Made by a program: the position numbers and the translations under genes | From: Flavobacterium sp. LHD-80 | Lineage (GTDB): Bacteria > Bacteroidota > Bacteroidia > Flavobacteriales > Flavobacteriaceae | Assembly (NCBI RefSeq): GCF_030929605.1 | Contig: NZ_JAVFVS010000011.1 | Span: 186,001-250,000, forward strand | Direction of reading: 5' to 3' | Length of the DNA stretch: 64,000 bases | Shown here: piece after piece, positions 17,857 through 25,760 of the stretch | How positions within the stretch are numbered: position 1 is the first letter of the stretch | How the letters are laid out: every line of letters begins with the position of its first letter | The notes under the pieces: generated by a model | Told to the model about the DNA's origin: nothing | Databases searched by the model: none | Seen by the model: only the letters and a program-made list of their open reading frames with translations

Positions 17857-18125
17857 TTTTTTTAAAGTTGTAAAGGTTCAGAGTTGCAAAGGTACGAAGT
17901 CTTTTTAAAGGTTCTGAGATTCTGAGATACTATCGCGATAGCTATCGGGACTGAGTTTTTTTTCTGTAGAGGCGTATTGCAGTGTGTTTAACGTCTCTTA
18001 AGAAGAAATCTCTTTAATCATAATAATCTGTGGCAAAAAAAAACGCAAAGAGATTAAGTATAATCTGTTTAGGTCTGTGTGAATCTGTGGGCAAATTTTA
18101 CAGTAGAGATGTAATCTCATTTTAA
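17857..18125. repeat. Gap of decayed interspersed repeats
   Basis: No gene is visible here. The gap holds fragments that look like worn copies of dispersed repeats: GGTTCTGAGATTCTGAGA (17910s), the 12-bp palindrome CTATCGCGATAG at 17930-17941 followed by CTATCGGGA, GTAGAGGCG with its inverse ACGTCTCTTA near 17966-18001, and AATCTGTGG and GTGTGAATCTGTGGGC pieces at 18025-18100. None is intact enough to define a unit. Confidence 0.6.
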
Positions 18126-18130
18126 AATGT

Positions 18131-18138
18131 TATTTTTG
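18131..18138 (+). promoter_or_regulatory. Candidate -7 element for the COG2509 flavoprotein gene
   Basis: TATTTTTG matches TAnnTTTG, 42 bp before the ATG at 18181 and just after the repeat-filled gap. Confidence 0.5.
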
Positions 18139-18180
18139 CAACTTCTTTTCATAGAAAGAAAAGCTAATAAATAAGATACA

Positions 18181-19740
18181 ATGCCAAGAGAACTTTTACT
18201 TCAGGTAACTCCAGAAACTGCTGCAAACGAAGTGTTGCTTAAAGATTATTTGTCCAAACAAATTAAAGTTTCTCCAAACGAAATTCAGCATATTACAATT
18301 TTAAAACGTTCGATTGATGCGCGCCAAAAAGCGATTAAAATCAATTTGAAAGTTATTATATATTTAAAAGGAGAAGCGTTTCAGGAAACTAAAATCGAAC
18401 TTCCTTTATATAAAGATGTTTCCAATTCACAAGAAGTTATTGTGGTTGGTGCAGGGCCGGCCGGACTTTTTGCCGCTTTGCAATTAATTGAATTAGGCTT
18501 AAAGCCAATTGTAATCGAACGTGGAAAAGACGTTCGAGGACGTCGACGCGACTTAAAAGCAATAAATCGTGAGCATATTGTAAACGAGGATTCTAATTAT
18601 TGTTTTGGAGAAGGTGGAGCAGGAACTTATTCTGATGGGAAATTATATACGCGTTCTAAAAAGCGTGGCGATGTTACTAGAATTTTAGAGCTTTTAGTGG
18701 CTTTTGGAGCTTCAGAAGATATTTTAGTTGAAGCGCATCCGCATATTGGAACCAATAAATTGCCAAAAATTATTGAAGATATTCGAAATAAAATTATCGA
18801 GTTTGGCGGACAGGTCTTATTTGATACACGAGTTGATGATATTTTGGTAAAAAATAATGAAGTTGAAGGAATCGTCACTCAAAACGGAGATAAGATTCTG
18901 GCTAACAAATTGATTTTGGCAACCGGACATTCGGCGCGCGATATTTTTGAATTATTAGATAAAAAGAAAATCTTAATCGAAGCAAAACCTTTTGCTTTAG
19001 GTGTGCGTGCAGAACATTCACAAGAATTAATCGACAGCATTCAATATAGTTGTGATTATCGTGGCGAACATTTGCCTCCGGCGCCTTATTCGATTGTGAA
19101 ACAAGTTAACGGCCGTGGCATGTATTCGTTCTGTATGTGTCCGGGTGGTGTTATTGCGCCTTGTGCTACAAGCCCGGGCGAAGTGGTTACAAATGGTTGG
19201 TCGCCATCTAAACGTGATCAGGCAACGGCAAATTCTGGAATTGTAATTGAGTTGAAATTAGAAGATTTTAAGCCTTTTGCAAAATTTGGTGCTTTAGCCG
19301 GAATGGAATTTCAAAAAAGTATTGAACAAAAAGCATGGCATTTAGCCGGAGAAACTCAAAAAGTTCCAGCGCAGAGAATGATCGACTTTACACAGAATAA
19401 AGTTTCTGCCGATATTCCAAAAACTTCTTATGTTCCGGGAACAACTTCGGTTGAAATGGGGCAAGTTTTTCCAGGATTTTTATCGCAGATTTTGCGTGAA
19501 GGTTTTAAGGAATTTGGAAAATCAATGCGTGGTTATTTAACTAATGAAGCCATTTTGCACGCGCCAGAAAGTAGAACTTCCTCGCCTGTCAGAATCCCGA
19601 GAGATCCGATTACTTATGAGCATTTGCAGATAAAAGGATTATATCCGTGCGGAGAAGGAGCGGGTTATGCTGGTGGTATTATTTCTGCAGCAATTGATGG
19701 GGAGAAATGTGCTTTGATGATTGCAGAGGCTTTGAAGTAA
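18181..19740 (+). CDS. FAD-dependent dehydrogenase, COG2509 type
   Basis: This 519-residue flavoprotein has an N-terminal domain of about 80 residues, then the FAD-binding Rossmann motif VVGAGPAGLFAAL at 88-100 with the acidic ER end near 113. FGEGGAGTYSDGKL near 145-158 and FCMCPGGVIAP are typical of COG2509. The C-terminal GEGAGYAGGI closes the FAD site. The family is widely conserved, but substrate and physiological role are not known to me. It is probably cytoplasmic. It is followed by a large non-coding repeat region. Confidence 0.82.
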   Translation: MPRELLLQVTPETAANEVLLKDYLSKQIKVSPNEIQHITILKRSIDARQKAIKINLKVIIYLKGEAFQETKIELPLYKDVSNSQEVIVVGAGPAGLFAALQLIELGLKPIVIERGKDVRGRRRDLKAINREHIVNEDSNYCFGEGGAGTYSDGKLYTRSKKRGDVTRILELLVAFGASEDILVEAHPHIGTNKLPKIIEDIRNKIIEFGGQVLFDTRVDDILVKNNEVEGIVTQNGDKILANKLILATGHSARDIFELLDKKKILIEAKPFALGVRAEHSQELIDSIQYSCDYRGEHLPPAPYSIVKQVNGRGMYSFCMCPGGVIAPCATSPGEVVTNGWSPSKRDQATANSGIVIELKLEDFKPFAKFGALAGMEFQKSIEQKAWHLAGETQKVPAQRMIDFTQNKVSADIPKTSYVPGTTSVEMGQVFPGFLSQILREGFKEFGKSMRGYLTNEAILHAPESRTSSPVRIPRDPITYEHLQIKGLYPCGEGAGYAGGIISAAIDGEKCALMIAEALK

Positions 19741-19752
19741 TAATTTATTGCG

Positions 19753-19955
19753 TTTTAATATATAGTTCCTACGGAACAAATTGTAATACGCGAATTATTT
19801 TTTTTCTACCGATATATAATCTCTACGAGATATCTTGTGAGACTTTAATTGCTGAATATTATTCTTGATGATAACAACTCCGTTAGGAGTTTAATATTGG
19901 TAGTAAAGGATATTGAAAATGTTGAAAATGTCCCGTAGGGACTATATATAAGTTA
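19753..19955. repeat. Nested REP-like quasi-palindromes
   Basis: Four short hairpins follow one another: GTTCC-TAC-GGAAC (19765-19777), ATCTC-TAC-GAGAT (19819-19831), AACTCCGTTAGGAGTT (19876-19891) and GTCCC-GTA-GGGAC (19930-19942). Units 1 and 4 share TATATAG flanks in opposite orientation. Unit 2 and the complement of unit 3 share an ACCGATAT/CCAATATT-type leader. The set therefore forms a two-level inverted repeat, resembling REPIN structures. No transposase is nearby. Confidence 0.75.
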
Positions 19956-19970
19956 TAGGTAAAGTATTTT

Positions 19971-20085
19971 CGCGTGAGGGATAGAGCTAAGCTACCGAAG
20001 TAGCAGTGAAAGCCCGACAGTAATAAAAAAGGGGCCGACTAAGCGTTTTGAATAGTTGGCCCCTTTTTTTATTGCTGGCACGCCC
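19971..20085 (+). ncRNA. Compact structured element, possibly Flavo-1-like RNA
   Basis: The segment folds into an outer stem GCGTG (19972-19976) with CACGC (20079-20083), a hairpin GCTAC-CGAA-GTAGC (19991-20004) and a long stem 20018-20036 with 20058-20077 ending in GGCCCC and a T run. GCGTGAGGGATAG at the 5' side and GCACGCCC at the 3' side resemble flavobacterial repeats that I associate, from memory, with the Flavo-1 RNA motif. The strand is uncertain. It could also serve as terminator for the converging genes on both sides. Confidence 0.5.
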
Positions 20086-20095
20086 AGATTATTAT

Positions 20096-21055
20096 TTACG
20101 GGATTAAAATTATTTTTCCAGTGCTTTTTCTGCTTTCTAGATAATCGTGCGCCAATTTTCCTTCGGATAATTTGAAAGATGTTGGTTCTGAAAGTTTAAT
20201 TTTTCCTTCGATAATCCAATTGAATAATTGTGTCGCTCTTTTGATTCTTTCTTCTTTGGAATTTAAATAACTCCATAAATCGCCTCCGGTTAAAGTTTTA
20301 GAACCGTCCATTAACATTCTTGGATCTACAGGTGCGGGATCGCCTCCGGCCATTCCGAAGAAAACTACTTGTCCGCATTCTTTTGTAACTTCGAAGCTTT
20401 CTGCTAAAGTGCTTCCAATGCTGTCATAAACAACATCAACGCCGTTTGAAGCAAGTTTGAAAATTTGAGATTTCCAATCTTCATTATACAAGAAAACATG
20501 ATCGGCTCCTTGCTCAATTGCAACTTTTGCTTTGTCTGCTGAAGAAGTTAAACCAATGACAGTTGCACCCAAAAGCTTGCTGATTTGTGTTAGAGTTTGT
20601 CCTACACCACCGGCAACGGCGTGAATTAATATAGTTTCTCCTTTTTGAGTTTTATGACTGTCGGTTGCTAGATAATGCGCTGTTAATCCTTGCAATAAAA
20701 TCGAAGCTGCGGCCTCAAAAGAAATATTTTCCGGCAGTGGCAAAACGTGATTTGTATTTACTGCAACCAATTCTGCATTTGCAAAAGGAGCATCGGCGAA
20801 AGCCACACGGTCACCAACTTTATATTCAGGATGATTATTTGCGTCAACTACGATTCCGGCACCTTCGTAACCGGCAATAAAAGGCGGATTTCCTTTTAAG
20901 TGGTAATTTCCTTTACGTCTGTAAACATCGGCAAAATTTAATCCGATGGCTTTCATTTCGACTAAAATTTCGTCGTTTTTTAATGTTGGATTAGGGATTT
21001 CGATATATTCTAAAACATCTGAATCTCCGAATTTAGAGAAGGTAAGTGCTTTCAT
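20096..21055 (-). CDS. Zinc-independent quinone oxidoreductase (MDR superfamily)
   Basis: This 319-residue medium-chain dehydrogenase/reductase has an N-terminal GroES-like domain (GLNFADVYRRKG at 38-49, GYEGAGIVVDA near 67) and the NADPH-binding motif AVAGGVGQTL near 147-156. The zinc ligands of alcohol dehydrogenases are absent, which places it in the quinone oxidoreductase branch. It reduces quinones or related enones with NADPH in the cytoplasm. The exact substrate is unknown. A minus-strand TACTTTTG box at 21076-21083 fits its promoter. Confidence 0.83.
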   Translation of the reverse strand: MKALTFSKFGDSDVLEYIEIPNPTLKNDEILVEMKAIGLNFADVYRRKGNYHLKGNPPFIAGYEGAGIVVDANNHPEYKVGDRVAFADAPFANAELVAVNTNHVLPLPENISFEAAASILLQGLTAHYLATDSHKTQKGETILIHAVAGGVGQTLTQISKLLGATVIGLTSSADKAKVAIEQGADHVFLYNEDWKSQIFKLASNGVDVVYDSIGSTLAESFEVTKECGQVVFFGMAGGDPAPVDPRMLMDGSKTLTGGDLWSYLNSKEERIKRATQLFNWIIEGKIKLSEPTSFKLSEGKLAHDYLESRKSTGKIILIP

Positions 21056-21075
21056 TTTTTAATTTTTTAGGACTA

Positions 21076-21083
21076 CAAAAGTA
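21076..21083 (-). promoter_or_regulatory. Candidate -7 element for the quinone oxidoreductase gene
   Basis: The minus strand reads TACTTTTG, fitting TAnnTTTG, about 20 bp before the start at 21055. It follows the pepP terminator region. Confidence 0.4.
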
Positions 21084-21101
21084 CGTCAAAATTCAAAAAA
21101 T

Positions 21102-21131
21102 AAGCCTCATTTAATTTTTTAAATGAGGCTT
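21102..21131 (-). terminator. Terminator after the aminopeptidase P gene
   Basis: Arms AAGCCTCATTTA (21102-21113) and its complement (21120-21131) form a 12-bp stem. On the minus strand it is followed by a T-rich tract. Confidence 0.75.
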
Positions 21132-21137
21132 TGTAAA

Positions 21138-22541
21138 CTAGATTTTTGGGAATTTCATTTCGTTGAACGTGCTTTTTTGTTTGGACAAAGCTTCAACATC
21201 TTGCCATTTTCTTGGAGATTCAGCAGAAAGATTTTCGTATGAATCTTTTTTGATTAAAATATCATCTTCGATGCGAACGCCAATATTCCACCATTTTTTA
21301 TCACATTTGCTGTTTGCCGGAATATAAATTCCTGGTTCAACAGTCAAAATCATGTTTTCTTTCAAGTTGCCCATGTAATTTCCTTTGTCATGAACATCTA
21401 ATCCAAGAAAATGCGAACAACCGTGTGGGTAATAAATTCGTGCCTCTTTTGGGTTTGTGATAATTCCTAGTTTAATTAATCCTGCTGCAACTATTTCTGC
21501 GGCTTTTTTGTTTAAATCTTGAATAGGCGTTCCTTCTTTACAGATTTTAAAAACTTCTTCTTGAGCTTCGTAAACGATTTGATAAATTGCTTTTTGTTCT
21601 TCGGTAAATTTTCCGTTTGCCGGAATTGTTCTGGTAACATCGGCAGAATAACCGTGATATTCTGATCCAACATCCATTAGCAATAATTGGTTGTCAATTT
21701 TTGTCGAATTGTTTTCGCCATAATGCAAAATACATCCGTTTGCTCCGGCACCAACAATTGGCGGATAACCTTCGCCTTCGGCGCCGTAATGTCTGTGAAC
21801 GTAAGCGTGAATTCCATCAGCTTCATTTTCGCTCATATCTGGGCCAACTGCTTTCATCACTTCGTTGTGCGCAATGCAGGAAAGTTTTACGGTTTTGCGC
21901 ATTAAATCAAGTTCTTCGGGAGTTTTTATTTCTCTAAGCGAATTAGTAATGTTAGTGAATAAATCTATAGAAGTAATGTCGTTTTGTTTAATTCCGGCTT
22001 TGGTTTTAAAAGTTTCAAGTAAACCAAAAAGATCAAATCCACTTTTATCATTTTCTAGGTCTGTTGGAATTTTGTCATAAATAACTTTGTCAAATTTGCT
22101 AAAATCTATAGCAAAAGCATTAAAATCTTTTCCATTATACACAGTTGTAAAACCTAATTTTGATTTTGCGCCTTCAACACCTAAACGTCTTCCAGTCCAA
22201 GTTTCTCTGCTTGCATTTCTTTCTCTTACAAAAAGAATTTCGTTGTATTTTTCAGTTCCTTGTTCTTCTTTAAAAAGTACTAAAACGGCATCTGGTTCTT
22301 TGTAGCCAGTAAGGTAATACATATCTGGATTTGCGTGGTAATTGTAATTGATGTCTTTTGAAAAAACTCTTTCCGGATAAGAAAAAACCACCGCTACAGA
22401 ATTGGCAGGCATTAAAGCTCTAAAAGCTTCGCGACGGCCTTTGTGAAATTTTTTTGAAAGATAATCAGTCGGGAGATTTTCTTGAGAATGAATTTGTGAG
22501 AAGGTTAACAAAATGGCAAAGAATAATAATAATCGCTTCAT
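21138..22541 (-). CDS. Exported aminopeptidase P (Xaa-Pro aminopeptidase)
   Basis: This 467-residue M24B metallopeptidase removes an N-terminal residue that precedes proline. The N-terminus is a signal peptide (LLLFFAILLTFSQIHSQ), so the enzyme acts in the periplasm or beyond. An aminopeptidase P N-terminal domain (about 30-165) contains YYLTGYKEPDAVL. The pita-bread domain carries the metal ligands in DVGSEYHGYSADVTRT, HGCSHFLGLDVHD, TVEPGIYI and RIEDDILI. No residue appears to be missing. It is followed by the quinone oxidoreductase gene on the same strand, with a terminator between them. Confidence 0.9.
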   Translation of the reverse strand: MKRLLLFFAILLTFSQIHSQENLPTDYLSKKFHKGRREAFRALMPANSVAVVFSYPERVFSKDINYNYHANPDMYYLTGYKEPDAVLVLFKEEQGTEKYNEILFVRERNASRETWTGRRLGVEGAKSKLGFTTVYNGKDFNAFAIDFSKFDKVIYDKIPTDLENDKSGFDLFGLLETFKTKAGIKQNDITSIDLFTNITNSLREIKTPEELDLMRKTVKLSCIAHNEVMKAVGPDMSENEADGIHAYVHRHYGAEGEGYPPIVGAGANGCILHYGENNSTKIDNQLLLMDVGSEYHGYSADVTRTIPANGKFTEEQKAIYQIVYEAQEEVFKICKEGTPIQDLNKKAAEIVAAGLIKLGIITNPKEARIYYPHGCSHFLGLDVHDKGNYMGNLKENMILTVEPGIYIPANSKCDKKWWNIGVRIEDDILIKKDSYENLSAESPRKWQDVEALSKQKSTFNEMKFPKI

Positions 22542-22804
22542 TTTTTGGTTTTTTATTGATGTTTTTTGGTTTTTTGATCAGTGCAAATTACAAAAAAAAT
22601 ACAATCACAAATTGTAATTTAAATGTTTGATTAATATAGTTTTAAACAAAATGATGTAACTTAGAGATTAGAAATAACATTTTGTTGTATAATTTAAACT
22701 TTAATAAATCGTGCAACTGGGCACGAATATTGAGAAAGGAATGTTTATAGAATAATTTAAATCTTCAAAAAAACAATTATATTAATCTTTAAAACACTTT
22801 TTTT

Positions 22805-23242
22805 ATGAAAAAATACACACTCGCAGCCGTTTCCGTTTTAATGGTATTATTTACTTCTTGCAAGACATCAAAAGATACTTCAAGCGGAGGAAATTTATTT
22901 GGTACAACTTGGGAATTGGAATATATTTCTGGGCCAAGAATTGCTTTTGAAGGATTGTATCCAAATAAAAAACCGCAAATTACTTTTGATCAAAAAGAAA
23001 CTAAAGTTTTTGGAAATAATGGTTGTAACGGATATAGCGCGCCTTATACTTTAAACGGAAAATCGTTGACTTTTGGAGAGCCAGGACCAAGTACATTAAT
23101 GTTTTGTGATGGAGGCGGGGAGCAACAATTTTTACAGCAAATGAAAAAAATCACAAGCTACTCTATTGATAAGGATGGAAAGTTAAATTTAATTCAAGGC
23201 GATGTGCCGATGATGAGATTTAAAAAAGTAGTAAAACAATAA
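22805..23242 (+). CDS. META-domain lipoprotein
   Basis: This 145-residue protein has a lipoprotein signal peptide ending FTSCK (Cys at about 19). A META/HslJ-like domain follows, with WELEYISGP, the hallmark NGCNGYSAPY near 77-86 and a paired cysteine in LMFCDGGG. Proteins of this fold sit in the cell envelope and some affect stress resistance. The role here is unknown. It converges on msrA across a shared terminator. Confidence 0.8.
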   Translation: MKKYTLAAVSVLMVLFTSCKTSKDTSSGGNLFGTTWELEYISGPRIAFEGLYPNKKPQITFDQKETKVFGNNGCNGYSAPYTLNGKSLTFGEPGPSTLMFCDGGGEQQFLQQMKKITSYSIDKDGKLNLIQGDVPMMRFKKVVKQ

Positions 23243-23280
23243 TTTCAGTTATTAAACTTTGACAAAGTTCAACATATAAA

Positions 23281-23313
23281 AAAGGGAAATGATTTTGTCA
23301 TTTCCCTTTTTTT
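23281..23313. terminator. Bidirectional terminator between the META gene and msrA
   Basis: AAAGGGAAATGA (23281-23292) pairs perfectly with 23298-23309. A runs on the left and T runs on the right serve both convergent genes. Confidence 0.85.
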
Positions 23314-23332
23314 AATTTACAAGCTTTTGCTT

Positions 23333-23941
23333 TTATTTCTTTTTCAGTTTGTCTTTAAAAACTTTTTCAAATTTTTCAATTTTTGGCTGAATTACCATTT
23401 TGCAATATGGCTGATTTTTATTGTTAGCATAATAGTTTTGATGGTAATCTTCGGCTTTATAAAAAACTTTAAAAGGTTCTACTTTTGTCACAATTGGATT
23501 GCTGTATACTTTTGCTTTGTTTAATTCAGCAATAATGCTTTGTGCCGCTTTTCTTTGTTCGTCATTTTTGTAAAAAATAACAGAACGATATTGTGTTCCA
23601 ACATCGGCACCTTGTCGATTTAAAGTTGTTGGATCGTGAACGGTAAAAAAAACTTTGAAAATTTCGTTAATATCAGTTACGTTTTTGTCGTAAGTAATCT
23701 GAACTACTTCGGCGTGACCCGTTTCTCCTGTACAAACTTCTTCATAAGTAGGATTCGGAACATTTCCGCCAGAAAATCCAGAAACAACAGATTTTACGCC
23801 ATCCAAGTTTTCGTAAACAGCTTCGACGCACCAGTAACAACCTCCGCCAACTGTTATCGTTTCAAGATTAGAAGCTTTTTTGTTTTGTGAAAATCCGTTT
23901 AAGGAAAAAGTAATTAAACAGATTAAAAGTATGTTTTTCAT
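23333..23941 (-). CDS. msrA: Peptide methionine (S)-S-oxide reductase, exported
   Basis: MsrA reduces the S epimer of methionine sulfoxide in proteins. The catalytic motif GGGCYWC is present with nucleophile C35, and the family segments EVVQITYD, TQYRSVIF and EDYHQNYY are intact. The open frame reaches 23980. I chose the ATG at 23941 because it gives a clean signal peptide (MKNILLICLITFSLNGFSQ) and avoids overlap with msrB. The gene lies 7 bp after msrB, so both are made from one transcript and both act outside the cytoplasm. Confidence 0.92.
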   Translation of the reverse strand: MKNILLICLITFSLNGFSQNKKASNLETITVGGGCYWCVEAVYENLDGVKSVVSGFSGGNVPNPTYEEVCTGETGHAEVVQITYDKNVTDINEIFKVFFTVHDPTTLNRQGADVGTQYRSVIFYKNDEQRKAAQSIIAELNKAKVYSNPIVTKVEPFKVFYKAEDYHQNYYANNKNQPYCKMVIQPKIEKFEKVFKDKLKKK

Positions 23942-23948
23942 AATTAAA

Positions 23949-24503
23949 TTATTTGTTGTCAGGTATAAAATCAAGAGCAATCGAGTTCATGCAATAACGT
24001 TTTCCGGTTGGTTCTGGTCCGTCGTCAAATAAATGGCCTAAGTGTCCGCCACAGCGCCCGCAAAGTGCTTCGATTCGTTCCATTCCGTATGAATTGTCAT
24101 TTTTAAAAACTATGCTGGTTTTGTTTTCTTGTTCAAAAAAACTCGGCCATCCACATTGGCTTGAAAATTTAGCAGTCGATCTAAAAAGTTTATTTCCGCA
24201 CGAAGCACAATAATAAGTGCCTTTTTCCTCCGTGTTCCAGTATTTTCCTGTAAATGGTCTTTCGGTGTCGGCTTGGCGCATTACGGCATAAACATCTTCG
24301 GGTAAAACCTTTTTCCACTCGGCATCACTCACATTTAATTTTGTGGTATCGGTATTTGAGTAATAGGGATTTCCAGGTTTACTAATTTTATTTTCCATAG
24401 TAGTTATTTTTGAAGATTGCTTTTTTGTATTTTGCCCGCAAGCTTGAAAAATAAAAAGAGGCATTAAAAAGCAAAGAGTAAAAATTAAGTTTTTTGTTTT
24501 CAT
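23949..24503 (-). CDS. msrB: Peptide methionine (R)-S-oxide reductase, lipoprotein
   Basis: MsrB reduces the R epimer of methionine sulfoxide. Two zinc-binding CxxC pairs (CASCG and CGRCG) and the catalytic C171 in RYCMNS are present. The N-terminus is a lipoprotein signal peptide ending IFQAC, so the enzyme is probably tethered in the envelope. It is the first gene of a two-gene unit with msrA. Separate exported MsrB and MsrA proteins do the job that a fused MsrAB does in some other bacteria. The electron donor is not encoded nearby. Confidence 0.92.
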   Translation of the reverse strand: MKTKNLIFTLCFLMPLFIFQACGQNTKKQSSKITTMENKISKPGNPYYSNTDTTKLNVSDAEWKKVLPEDVYAVMRQADTERPFTGKYWNTEEKGTYYCASCGNKLFRSTAKFSSQCGWPSFFEQENKTSIVFKNDNSYGMERIEALCGRCGGHLGHLFDDGPEPTGKRYCMNSIALDFIPDNK

Positions 24504-24771
24504 ATAATTGGGTGCATTATTCTGATTCTCAAAGATACGATGTCGTTGACTTCAAAACAGTATCAAAGTTAGAATTCAGATATTTTTAAGTATGTTTTAA
24601 CTTTTCATTATTTACGTAAAAACAAACCTCATAGTTTTTGTATCTTATTTTTAAAGGATTTTTGTTTGTTTAATGATTGTACTGTTCTGTTAATCAAAAT
24701 CTTATAAAAATGACAAAGTAGTTAAACTTTTCACAATGTCTTCTAGGATTTTATAGCCATTTCTTTTTTCG

Positions 24772-24779
24772 TATTTTTG
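24772..24779 (+). promoter_or_regulatory. Candidate -7 element for the idi operon
   Basis: TATTTTTG matches TAnnTTTG, 17 bp before the idi start codon at 24797. This implies a very short leader. Confidence 0.5.
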
Positions 24780-24796
24780 TTAATTCAATACGCCCT

Positions 24797-25324
24797 ATGA
24801 CAGAAGAAAACGTAATATTAGTTAACGAAAACGACGAACAGATTGGCTTAATGCCAAAATTAGAAGCACATGAAAAAGCACTTTTGCATCGTGCATTTTC
24901 GGTTTTTATTTTAAATAATAAAAATGAAATTATGCTGCAGCAAAGAGCGCATCATAAATATCATTCTCCTTTGCTTTGGACAAATACTTGTTGCAGTCAT
25001 CAGCGTGAAGGTGAAAATAATATTGAAGCCGGAAGCCGAAGATTGTTTGAAGAAATGGGATTTAAGAGTGAATTAAAAGAGCTTTTTCATTTTATATACA
25101 AAGCGCCTTTTGATAATGGTTTGACAGAGCATGAGCTTGATCACGTAATGATTGGTTATTATGATGATGAGCCAGCCATAAATCCTGAAGAAGTTGAAGA
25201 CTGGAAATGGATGAGTATTGAAGATGTTAAAGCTGATATTGAAAAACAGCCCGAAATTTATACGGTTTGGTTTAAGATAATTTTTGACGAATTTGATCAT
25301 TATCTTGAAGACCATAAATTATAA
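24797..25324 (+). CDS. idi: Isopentenyl-diphosphate delta-isomerase, type I
   Basis: The enzyme interconverts isopentenyl and dimethylallyl diphosphate in isoprenoid synthesis. The 175-residue Nudix-fold protein carries the catalytic Cys in TNTCCSH (C66) and the glutamates of TEHELDHV (E111, E113). The Nudix-like EAGSRRLFEEMGF segment is at 77-89. The length fits the family. It opens a compact same-strand run with queD, bcp and manA and has its own promoter motif. Confidence 0.93.
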   Translation: MTEENVILVNENDEQIGLMPKLEAHEKALLHRAFSVFILNNKNEIMLQQRAHHKYHSPLLWTNTCCSHQREGENNIEAGSRRLFEEMGFKSELKELFHFIYKAPFDNGLTEHELDHVMIGYYDDEPAINPEEVEDWKWMSIEDVKADIEKQPEIYTVWFKIIFDEFDHYLEDHKL

Positions 25325-25346
25325 CCAAAATTAACCAAAAACCTAA

Positions 25347-25757
25347 ATGAGAGTAACCATATCAAGAAAAGCACATTTTAATGCTGCGCATCGATTGCAT
25401 AGGAAAGATTGGACAGCTGAAAAAAACAATGCTGTTTTTGGGAAGTGCAATAATCCCAATTTTCATGGTCACAATTATGGTTTAACTGTTAGTGTTACAG
25501 GAAAAATTGACCCGGAAACTGGTTTTGTTTTAGATGTGAAAGTATTAGCGGATATTATACTTGAAGAAGTTGAAATTCCGTTTGATCACAAAAACCTGAA
25601 TCTGGATGTTCCGGAATTTCAGGATTTGAATCCAACTGCAGAAAATATTGCCGTTGTGATATGGAATAAAATTAGAAAAAGAATTCAGCCCGATTTTGAT
25701 TTAGAAGTCGTGCTTTATGAAACGGACCGCAATTTTGTAACTTATAAAGGAGAATAA
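25347..25757 (+). CDS. queD: 6-carboxytetrahydropterin synthase / 6-pyruvoyltetrahydropterin synthase family
   Basis: This 136-residue protein has the zinc histidines of the family (HFNAAHRLH at 10-18; NFHGHNYGL at 38-46), the active-site Cys in GKCNNPNFHG, and a late catalytic Glu in VVLYETDRN. In bacteria, QueD makes a precursor of queuosine and other deazapurines from dihydroneopterin triphosphate. QueC and QueE are not in this window, so the queuosine assignment rests on family membership. It lies 22 bp after idi and 3 bp before bcp. Confidence 0.85.
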   Translation: MRVTISRKAHFNAAHRLHRKDWTAEKNNAVFGKCNNPNFHGHNYGLTVSVTGKIDPETGFVLDVKVLADIILEEVEIPFDHKNLNLDVPEFQDLNPTAENIAVVIWNKIRKRIQPDFDLEVVLYETDRNFVTYKGE

Positions 25758-25760
25758 TAA

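Noticed and set aside
19741..20095. Insertion sequence remnant
   Set aside because: There is no transposase reading frame or fragment, only short hairpins and a structured element.
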